From: Poa pratensis
Taxonomy: Eukaryota > Streptophyta > Magnoliopsida > Poales > Poaceae
Length of the DNA: 64,000 bases
Assembly: GCA_947311845.1 (NCBI GenBank)
Contig: CAMZMU010000080.1
Coordinates: 14,827,444 to 14,891,443 of the forward strand
Reading direction: 5' to 3'
This document shows, piece by piece, positions 55,288 through 64,000 of the stretch (positions are counted from its first letter, which is position 1; every line of letters begins with the position of its first letter). The position numbers and the translations under genes are program-made. A model generated the notes under the pieces. The model saw nothing but the letters and a program-made list of their open reading frames with translations, ran no database searches and was not told where the DNA came from.

Positions 55288-55720
55288 AACTAAATTTTGG
55301 TGTTATTACTTATTATCGGAAAAAAGAAGATGCCCCTAGAATTGAGCAGTACAGACCCAATTTGTCTGCTAAATGTTAGTTTCAAAATCTTTACAAAGTT
55401 TGTGACTAATTGTGTTATGAATATTTCTCAACACGTTATTAGACCACGACAAACCGCATTTATGCCTGGACGACATATCCTCGAGAGAGTTATTGTCATT
55501 CTTCATGAAACCATCGATAAGAATAAATTTGATGATGTCCTTTTCAAAAAGCTTAGGATTAAATTAAGTGGCTCTTGCATTAAGTGTTATATATTAAAGG
55601 GTTCGCACCTCACTGGCGTGAATGGATTGCGAGAGTTGTGCAAGAAGAGGGTGTTGGAATTAGAGTTAATGACGACATTGGCCACTGTTTTTTAACGCTT
55701 AAAGGTCCGAGGCAAGGAGA
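55288..55720 (+). pseudogene. LINE reverse-transcriptase fragment with internal deletion
   Basis: Nucleotide and protein text parallel the RT of the LINE at 60955-61405: TTTATGCCTGGACGACATAT (compare TTCATGCCCGGAAGGCATAT), AGAGTTAATGACGACATTGG, and GGTCCGAGGCAAGGAGA against GGCCTTAGGCAAGGAGA. A piece around the DFEKAYD block is deleted. It stops abruptly at 55720, where the next LINE's 5' region begins. Confidence 0.8.
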
Positions 55721-55767
55721 TTACACAACACGCATAACAACAGAAAAGGAAGCACCGCCCTCGGAGA

Positions 55768-55945
55768 TGACCATTGAGGCGATAGCGGAGGCGGCCGCGG
55801 AGGCGACCGCGGAGGTGGCCATGACCGCGGAGGTGGCCACGGATGTGGCCGTGACCGCGGAGGTGGACGCGGAGGTGGCCGCGATCGCGGAGGCGGCCTC
55901 GGAGGGGACGGAGGCGACATCTGCGGAGGCGACGGCGGACGCAGC
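55768..55945 (+). repeat. GAGGCGGCCGCG-type minisatellite in the LINE 5' region
   Basis: Irregular 6-18 bp units built on GCGGAGGTGGCC/GCGGAGGCGACC. In one frame it reads Ala/Glu/Val repeats, in another Gly/Arg/Asp-rich (RGG-like). Which, if either, is translated is not clear. Confidence 0.8.
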
Positions 55946-56738
55946 TGTCTGTCAGGACCAGAGGTTGGAGACGCTAGAGGCGATTCCAGAGGCAACTACG
56001 TCTCCGGTGGTGGACGGCGGATCATCATGCCTTTCTCCGTCGAAGGTGAGCTCGGATCCTCCGTTGTCTGCCTTCATTTGGGGGCGTTTCTGGGTCCTAG
56101 CTACGGAGGAAGAGGAGGAAGAGAGAGAGATCGTTGATGATGGCCAAGACGGAGGGGCTCGATACCGATCTTTTGATGAAATCTGCGCGACTCCTCCAGC
56201 GACTTCATCTAGATCATTTGGATCGTCTTCTTCGCGTGCGGCAAAGCGTTTGAAGAAGAGGAGGGAGCAGAGGTACGCATCCAAAACCTTGTCTCTTTCT
56301 TTGTGTTCTGAGGATGCTAAGTACTTTGTGTCGCCGGCGGCGAAACGGCTGACAAACTTCCGCGTTCCAAAACGGCCGGTGCTTGAACCATCGGTGTTCG
56401 TGGAAGATCTGGATATGGGTGGCTGGACTACCGTCGGAGAGCGGCGGCGTTCACCACCGCCGGCGCAATCTAGATTTTGTTCTGGATCACGTTTTCGAAA
56501 TTCAAACGGCCAAAATTTCCGCGCTAATTGCGGATCGAATCTTCTGTTCGTTCGGAATCGGAAACCTGAGGGCGTTGGCCCTGACAGGCCCGATATGCAT
56601 GAAGGCCCAAAACAAGGTACGGTCCTAGGGCTGATCCGAGCGCCTCCTCGAATATGTCAGCTTAAGACGTTGGGTCTTGGCCTCAGACGTTTTCTAGGGT
56701 TTACCTGGAAGCGAGCCGCCGCCTCGTGTGAGACCGTC

Positions 56739-58735
56739 ATGGCGAACCGTGGCAGAGGGCGAGGGGGAGGAGGTCCTGGCCGTGGGACGAACAATGGTGC
56801 AGCGCGCTTCAACAACTTTGAGGTTGGAGAGTCTAGTGGCACGGCGGGAGCTCAGGATGGGCAGAGGCCTTTTGGCGGCTACGGCCAATTCAACCATGCA
56901 GCTGCTGGAGGTATGCGAGGAGGCTTTCATGCTGGTACTGGTTTCAATGCCTATGGTAGACGCGATGACTATCGCGGCTATGCCGGTGGCCGTGGATATC
57001 GTGCACATGGGCGTGGCGGATACGGCGGTGCTGCGGGACGTGCCCGTGGTGACCATGTCGGTGGGCGCGTTGATTTTACGCGAGGAGTCAGAGGCCGCTA
57101 TGCTGATTTTGGTCAGAATGCTGGAGGGGGCCGTGGTGGCGCTGTGGTGACTGGACTGGGGCGGGTGGTTGCTAATGCCGGGGTTGCTGTCGCCGGTCCT
57201 CAACAGCCACCAAATGTTGTTGCTGCTGGTCCAGCTGCGGCTGCTGTTCCAGCTGCGGATGCTGCCGCACTATTGCAACAGGTGGCAGTGGTACCGCCGG
57301 CTGCGCCTCTGGTGATACAGGAGGTACCTGCGGCGGCGCCTGCTCTTGGGCAAGGACAGATGGTGGCTCCGGTGACTGCTGGGCCGGTGGTGTCTGCGGA
57401 TCAGCTTGCGTTGGCAATCTCTAATGCAGTACCAAAGAAGGGGAAAAGATGTTTCAGATGTGGTGATCGTTCTGGACATCTCATGGCTGAATGTGAGGTA
57501 CCCATTTGCGATATTTGTGAAGGGCCTGAACATGCGAATGGACCTTGCCCTTTGTTGTCTGCTCCAAAACCCAGGATTCTAGTTTATGGTTACGCTCATG
57601 AGGAGCTCTTATTCTTTGAGACACCACTGACCGCTACTTATGTCCCAAAGCATGAGAATCTTCGGTTGGCTTCTCTAGTGGTGTCCAAGGGAGAGATGAG
57701 CATTCCTAGGATAATCACACAATTGCAGCGACTTGTGCCAACTGAAAATTTTAATTGGGAGGTGAAACAGATTGTCAGAATATTTACAAGGTTCAGTTTC
57801 CTTCAAGGACTGATTTGGAGAGGCTTCAGATATTTGGTACTTGTAAGGTTCCTAACAGCGTATGTGAGATGACTTTCGATAGTTGGGCTCATGCTCCGGA
57901 ACCTATGGAGACAGTACCTGAGATATGGGTGAAGGTTTCAGGAATTCCTTGGATCCATCGAGGTGATTTTCTAGCCCTATGGCCGGTGGGGGATATGTTT
58001 GGAAAAACCTTGAAAATTGACATGAAATTTACTAGACAACATGGTGTGCTCTGAAACTGATTGGGTGTCTTAATTGGTCCAAAATACCGAAGCGTTTTCC
58101 TTTGTTCATCAAAGATGGCTTCTATGATTTAACTTTTGAAGTGGAGGGAGAAGAGAGACATGCGGTTGATGCTATGGAAACTGATGATCAACAGAATAAT
58201 GAACACGATGATGATGGGGACTTGGGTGACGACTTCCAGGAGGCTTTGGAGAAGGATACTGAACAAAACAAGGATAACAATGGCCAAGATGGAGATGCGA
58301 ACCAGGGCTCATCGGAGAATGGAGGGGGGCCGGCTGCTGTGCCTCCTACTCAAACTGCACCTTTGACAGCGTGGTATTTTCTCCGAGCATTCGCCGATCC
58401 ATTCAGAAAGCTAAGGAGGATCTAGCTGCTATTGGGAGCCGAACTATTCAGTATGAAAGGAGCATGGCTGAAAGTATGGATGCACGGGTTACTACGGGCA
58501 GAAGTGAGGAGGCAGTAGCGAACTTGGAGATCTCCTACCGCGACGAAGCATCGTGCAGCAGGTGTCCACTGCGGGTATTGACAACCGCGACACTGTTTCT
58601 GCACACTGTGACAAGTCTCCCGTTGACCTAACGGTACCGAAGGTGTCGACCATGGGCGTTGATCCTATGGCGCCTGCGGTGGAGGTGACCAAGCAAATGG
58701 TGGCCTCCTCTTGTGTCAGCTCGCCGGTACAATAG
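56739..58735 (+). pseudogene. LINE ORF1: RGG-rich N-terminus and zinc knuckles, frameshifted
   Basis: ATG at 56739 begins MANRGRGRGGGGPGRG. About 140 residues of Gly/Arg/Tyr-rich text follow (GGYGQFNHAAAGGMRGG, RGYRAHGRGGYGG), like RNA-binding RGG boxes. Then comes a Pro/Ala/Val-rich linker and zinc knuckles CFRCGDRSGHLMAEC and CDICEGPEHANGPC at about 57450-57550. Near 57770 the frame shifts: KVQFPSRTDLERLQIFGTCK, then WVKVSGIPWIHRGDF in the DUF4283-like fold that follows. Stop near 58054. A second part with an acidic, Asn/Asp/Gln-rich tail follows from 58102. Confidence 0.78.
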
Positions 58736-59468
58736 GAGGTTGTGTCGGTGGGCGTTGACACGTCGATCTCTATGGAGGGAGCGATGTCCCCTAGCTCTCC
58801 GATTACCTCAGGTGGGGGTGATGGATCGAGTGAGGACGTGACGCCGCCAAGAACGTCGAGGGCGCCATCCCTGTCGCCGTCGTCGCCTCTAGTGGGGCGG
58901 GACACACGCTGTCGTTGGAGCGGCGTGCTGCGGTGGCTGTTTTTGGTGGTGTGGCTGACCCTTTGGCGATGGGCATCCGTTCTAGCGGCCGCATTCGTGC
59001 GCAGGCCAATGCAGATGACACTCAGATGGCTAGGGCTATGGCTCTGGCTCAGCGTCGTGACTCCAGCTCGGGTACAAATCTGAACCCCTCCTTTTCATTA
59101 TTGTCTTTTTCCGATGAGCATATTATTGATAAAGCTACTAGGTTAGGAGTTTCTTTGGGAGCATCCACTACTGCTAGTACGAGTTCAGCTAGGCTAATTA
59201 AAGAATCTGAGGCTAATAGACAATTACATATTTTGGAGAACAATTTGAATAGAAGTGTAAATGAAAATGGTGATCCAACTAGCTTAGTGCTTAACAGAGC
59301 TTGTAGTTTATCTGAGATATGGAGGATGAGGAGATGATAGGGGAGGATGTTGATCATTTGGATCTTCTTCCTAAGCCGGTTAAGAAAAATAAAAAGCGGG
59401 CAAAGAAAGTAGTCGCTATATCAGACCGTAGGCGCAGTGCAAGACTGAAAAAACAATCTGATTTTTAA

Positions 59469-62400
59469 ATGCAAGGTTTAAAAGGTGTTTTTTGGAACAG
59501 CGAAGGCATACGTGACCCGGGTAAACACATTTTAATTAGAGAAAGTATTAGGGATTTGAAATTGGACTTCATTGCCTTGTCGGAGACAGGAAGGGCTCAT
59601 TTCTCTCAATCCTTTTTAAATCATCTAGCTGCGGGCTATGATTTCATTTGGTTTTGCTTACCACCTCATGGGAGGTCGGGTGGCATGTTAATTGGGATCA
59701 ATTCGGCAACACTTCAAGTTCAAAACGTGGAGGCTGGTGACTTTTGTGTCAAGCTTTCCATTAGGTCAAAAGGGGATGGTTTCGAGTGGGTGTTGGTGTC
59801 GGTTTATGGGGCGGCACAAGATGCTCAAAACCAGCTTTTTTGGCTGAATTAGCCAGAATTTGTGAAAAAGAGCCGCTGCCAATGTTGGTTGGTGGTGATT
59901 TTAATGTGATTCACAAACCTGAGAGAAGAATAACAACAACTTTAACCCCCGATGGTCTTTTATGTTTAATGCTATTATTGAAAGTTTAAGCTTAAAAGAA
60001 ATCGAACTCACGGGTAGACAGTACACTTGGGCTAGTAGAAGAGAAACACCAACTTTTGAGAAGTTGGATCGGGTTCTTGCGAGCATAACTTGGGAGCAGA
60101 AGTTTCCACTAGCTACGGTACAAGCCTTGACACGAACGGGGTCAGATCATACCCCCCTACTCATTGATGCGGGATTTCAGGCCCATCTTGGAAATGTGGC
60201 GAGATTCTCTTTTGAGCTTTCGTGGCTTAGGATGGAAGGCTTCTTTGACATGATAGCCGCTGAATGGGCGGCGTTCACTAAGGGTGCTTCCCCGATTGAG
60301 GTGTGGCAAAACAAAATTAGACATTTGCGTAGGTTCTTAAAAGGGTGGGCTCCAAAGTGGTAAATATAAACTTGAAAAGGAAAGATTGCTGTGAATCATT
60401 AATGATCTTGATATTAAGGCTGAAAGTGCTTCTCTTAATGTTTCGAGTGGGAGACACTGAGAAAAGCGCAAGACCACATTAGCTCCCTTCGTCGTGATGA
60501 GGAGACTAAATGGGCACAGCGTGCTAAAGTAAAACATGTTCAAGAAGGTGGCAACAATACAAAATACTTTCATATGATTGTGAATGGAAAACATAGGAAG
60601 AAAAAGATCTTCCAACTTGAGCAAGACGAGGGAACCATTGTAGGGGAGGATAATTTAAAAGTTTATATTACAGAGTATTACAAGCAGTTGTTTGGGGCGC
60701 CGGCTCCAAATAATTTTACGCTAGATGAGAGTATGATTTCTGATATCCCGCAGTTAACTACTGAGGAAAATAGCTTTCTTGCTGCTGATTTCTCGGTGAA
60801 AGAGGTGTATGAAGCTCTTTTCAAATGGAATTGAACAAAGCTCCTGGACCAGATGGGTTCCCGGCTGAGTTCTATCAAACTTTCTGGAAGTAATAAAAGA
60901 CGATTTAATGGCTATGTTTTTTCAATTTCAGCAAGGAAATTTGCCCTTGTATAAATTAAATTTCGGCGTCATTACTTTACTTCCGAAAAAGGAGAACGCT
61001 GTTCAAATACAACAATACCGACCGATATGTCTTCTCAATGTTAGTTTTAAAATCTTCACTAAGTAGGAACTAACAGAATAACGGGAATTGCCCAAAAAGT
61101 TGTTAGACCTACTCAGACTGCCTTCATGCCCGGAAGGCATATTTTGGAAGGAGTAGTTGTACTCCATGAAACGATCCATGAGCTTCACCGTAAGAAAATG
61201 GACGGTGTTTTATTTAAAATTGATTTTGAGAAGGCATATGACAAGGTCAAATGGCCTTTTCTCCAACAAGCATTGCGTATGAAAGGTTTTGCACAAATTG
61301 GTGTAATTCGGTTATGCAATTTATTCAAGGAGGAAGTGTTGGTATTAGAGTTAATGATGACATTGGTCATTACTTTCAAACTAAAAAAGGCCTTAGGCAA
61401 GGAGACCCGCTATCTCCAATGCTTTTTAATATTGTTGTTGATATGCTGGCCATTCTTATCGCGCGGGCGAAGGAAGATGGACAGGTAGGGGGACTAATAC
61501 CTCATCTTGTTGAGGGTGGAGTCTCTATCTTACAATATGCGGACGACACTATTTTATTTTTGGAACACGATTTAGAGAAGGCGGTCAATATGAAATTAAT
61601 ACTCTGTATTTTTGAGCAACTCTCGGGGCTCAAGATCAATTTCCACAAAAGCGAAATTTTCTGTTTTGGCAAGGCAAAGGAGGTAGAAGATCAATATCGA
61701 CAAATCTTTGGATGTGAGTCGGGGGTCTTACCTTTCAAGTATTTAGGAGTACCGATCCATTATAGAAAGTTACGTAATGCTGAATGGTACCCAATAGAAT
61801 GTCGTTTTGCGGGCAAACTAGGGTGCTGGAAAGGAAAAATGCTCTCATACGGGGATAGGCTTGTCTTGATCAATTCGGTATTAACAAGTCTTCCCATGTT
61901 TATGTTGTCTTTTTTTGAGGTACCCATAGGGGTACGGAAAAGATTAGACTACTATAGGTCGTGCTTTTTTTGGCAAAGCGATGAGCATAAGCAAAAATAC
62001 AGATTAACAAAGTGGAATATAATTTGTAGACCCAAGGATCAAGGGGGGCTTGGAATTGAGGTTCTTGACTTGAAGAATAAGTGTTTACTTAGCAAATGGT
62101 TGTTTAAATTGTTAAACGAGGAAGGTATGTGGCAGGAGCTGCTGCATAATAAATACCTTCATAGTAAAACACTAGCCCAAGTTGAGATTGGTCCGACTGA
62201 TTCTCCTTTTTGGAAAGGTCTCATGTGGATCAAAGAAGAGTTTTTAATAGAGGTTCCTTTAAAATTGGAAATGGGTCATCTACTAGGTTTTGGAAGATAC
62301 TTGGTTAGGTGACACTCCTCTAATGCATCAATATCCATCACTTTATAACATAACTCAACGGAAAAATGTTTCTGTTAATAATGTTTTGGCTGCTGCGCCC

Positions 62401-62925
62401 CCTTTGAACATTGGTTTTAGAAGGGCTTTACTTGGAGATAAATGGGATGCATGGTCTCATTTATGTCTTCGTTTGATGGATGTTAATTTGTCGGACCATG
62501 ATGATACTTTTGTGTGGAAACTTACTACAAACGGTAAGTTCACCGTTAAATCAATGTATGAGGATTTGATGAATGGGCATACTGTTTTCTTGCATAAATA
62601 TTTGTGGAAATTGAAATTACCTTTGAAGATAAAGATTTTTATGTGGTTCCTGAATAGAAAAGTCTTGCTAACCAAAGATAACCTGGCTAAAACAAAGTGG
62701 CAAGGATGTACAAAGTGTTCTTTTTGTGGATCGGAGGAGACAATTGAACATCTTTTTATTTCCTGCCCATTTGCTCAACTCGTTTGGCGTGTTGTTTTTA
62801 GCACATATAATATTCCACCTCCAACTAATATCACAAATATGTTTGGGAATTGGTTGAATGGTATTGATAGGAAGACCAAAGCTAGAATTCGTATTGGCGT
62901 TTCAGCTATTTGTTGGTCTATATGA
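59469..62925 (+). pseudogene. LINE ORF2: endonuclease, RT, zf-RVT; broken
   Basis: ATG at 59469 opens MQGLKGVFWNSEGIRDPGKH. Endonuclease text continues with FIALSETGR, VSVYGAAQDA, VGGDFNVI (shifted frame), YTWASRRETPTFEKLDR and SDHTPLL. A TAA at 60361-60363 and further stops intervene. The RT has NKAPGPDGFPAEFY near 60836, MPGRHILEGVVVLHE, LFKIDFEKAYDKVKW, GLRQGDPLSPMLFN and YADDT at 61536-61550. The zf-RVT domain near 62560-62800 has KIKIFMWFLNRKVL, CSFCG and HLFISC. The 353-codon frame 61251-62312 is the longest intact piece. Not autonomous. Confidence 0.9.
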
Positions 62926-63294
62926 ATTGTCGAAACAATCTTGTTTTTAATAGATCTTCGAATTTCCATATCATGCAGGTTATTCATATGACAACACATT
63001 GGATTTAGCTATGGGCGTATCTACTGCCCCAGGACCAGCGAGAACTTATGGTTACTGGTTCTGCCCGGCTCCTGATGGTCGCACAGGAATTCTTCTCCCG
63101 GGCTACGTGGCAGCATTCTAGACGACTTCAAGCGTAGTGGTCTAATGTTGTCTCTTTTTAGATGGTTGATACATGTCTCAACCTTATGCGATGTTTGATA
63201 TGTAAACCGTGAGATATTTTTGAATATTGTAATAAGAACAGCTGTGTGCATCAATCGATGCAGAGGCTGGAGATTTCCCCTTTTCTAGAAAAAA

Positions 63295-63580
63295 TCTCCC
63301 CGTAGATGGACCAGGCTCCACTGGCTTCGTGCATTGCAGGCCTCGCGAGTGTGGGAGAGAGGTAGCACCAACTCGTTCTACAACGCTCTGCCTATCTTAG
63401 CTAGTTCGGGGCAAGAAATACTGGGGACCAAATCGATCGGTTAACTTCGATCATCCTAACCTACGCGAGAGGTCTCACAAGCATCTCGAAAAGTGTAAGC
63501 ACTGACTCGTGTGCAGCGGATCGAAGTCAATGCAGGGTCCATAATAATGCAGAGCCAGGTGCATTCTCGTCGGCCTAGCC
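63295..63580. other. no supported feature
   Basis: Short unassigned stretch between the LINE tail and the duplicated segment. Confidence 0.3.
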
Positions 63581-63962
63581 CTTCTATTTGCATCACCTAA
63601 CACAAATGTGACATGCGAGAATATGAGCTTCCGATGCCTACTATTTCTATTGATGGTCACGCTTGTGCATTCCTCATGTTATGCAATGTTTCCATTCACA
63701 ACCTTTGCTACTTCATCGATTTTATTGTGGTGACGTGAAATTTGTTCTTGAGTTGTTCTATTGCTCCATTACACCAGCAGATGAGTATATATGTATGGTT
63801 GGTCACCAAGTCCAGTATATGCGTGCGAGCTAATGGATCAAACCATTATTAGTTCACCAACTTTCGAAGGTTCTACACAGCTTGGTGGTTGCTTCTATTT
63901 ATTGGACAAATCTTGGTTTTGTTGGTTCCATATACGACCAAGTTAATTCTACATTGTACTTA
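63581..63962 (+). repeat. diverged dispersed repeat, copy 2 (partner at 8701-9019)
   Basis: CTTCTATTTGCATCACC … GTTAATTCTACATTGTACT follows the 8701-9019 copy in the same orientation, and is somewhat longer through an insertion near 63680-63765. It lies at the right edge of the window. Confidence 0.75.
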
Positions 63963-64000
63963 GACTGTCTAGAAATATTAGAGGCATTGTTATGACTGCA

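Larger units (their letters stand above)
55721..63294 (+). mobile_element. second L1-type LINE, nearly full length, broken
   Basis: 5' GC-rich region with a minisatellite, ORF1 from 56739, ORF2 from 59469, and a 3' tail GTGTGCATCAATCGATGCAG followed by TTTTCTAGAAAAAA. The 5' limit is placed where the RT fragment ends. No clear flanking duplication was found, so the boundaries are approximate. Unlike the LINE at 39-46 kb it retains a YADDT site, but frames are interrupted. Confidence 0.85.

Noticed and set aside
55584..57872. 762-codon plus frame as a single gene
   Set aside because: It joins an RT fragment, a minisatellite, 5' UTR-like sequence and the LINE ORF1. The ORF1 start at 56739 is the sensible one.
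1..64000. CRISPR arrays, bacterial operons or organelle DNA
   Set aside because: No regularly spaced repeats; genes are spliced and the repeats are plant transposons.

Overview
The window is nuclear DNA of a grass. Three things point to the Triticeae side of the Pooideae, though nothing visible fixes the species: Stowaway and Tourist MITEs, a tRNA-related SINE of the wheat 'Au' type, and a Copia element with Sirevirus-like traits nested with a gypsy-like solo LTR. Genes are sparse and spliced. Most of the sequence is transposable elements at different stages of decay, several of which carry pieces of host genes.

Two host genes are well supported. One is a four-exon plus-strand gene (9985-13125) for a small ABC ATPase subunit of the STAR1/ABCI17 type. 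As read here it lacks one base in its second exon. The other is a minus-strand single-exon gene (48473-50404) for a 643-residue low-complexity protein ending in a plant calmodulin-binding-like motif. An open frame running off the left edge (189-1, minus) may be the first exon of a third gene.

1-9.9 kb holds small insertions with visible target-site duplications (TSDs): a Tourist MITE, a 0.75 kb poly(A) retroposon, Stowaway MITEs and a decayed trihelix/NAM-associated gene of the PIF/Harbinger kind. It also holds a complete Mutator-like element (6028-7953) with long terminal inverted repeats, a perfect 9-bp TSD and a captured, broken U-box E3 ligase fragment. 13.3-15.4 kb begins at a Helitron-like 3' terminus and contains intron-bearing exons of a U11/U12-35K spliceosomal protein gene. 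15.6-31.4 kb is a nest: a small Helitron with a tandemly repeated 5' part, containing a 15.2 kb Copia element (TSD GGAAC), whose 5' LTR holds a 3.4 kb solo LTR (TSD ACACT). The Copia element has gag, pol and an additional 3' ORF with its own leader and intron.

31.4-39.2 kb contains a SINE, LINE-type retroposon pieces, a glutamine-amidotransferase exon fragment, an inverted-repeat element interrupted by a MITE, and a second Mutator-like element (35926-36913, 9-bp TSD) carrying a GRAS fragment. A decayed Copia at 37.9-39.2 kb is split by a full-length but broken L1-type LINE (39165-46558, 14-bp TSD). 50.4-55.3 kb is AT-rich with MITE relics. 55.3-63.3 kb holds a LINE fragment followed by a second long L1-type LINE. 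The last 0.4 kb is a diverged copy of the sequence at 8.7-9.0 kb, upstream of the ABC gene, so a second copy of that locus may lie just outside the window.

The strongest leads are the two gene-carrying Mutator elements, the U11/U12-35K fragment beside a Helitron end, the spliced extra ORF of the Copia element with its TTCCGGAA-rich clusters, and the duplicated flank.
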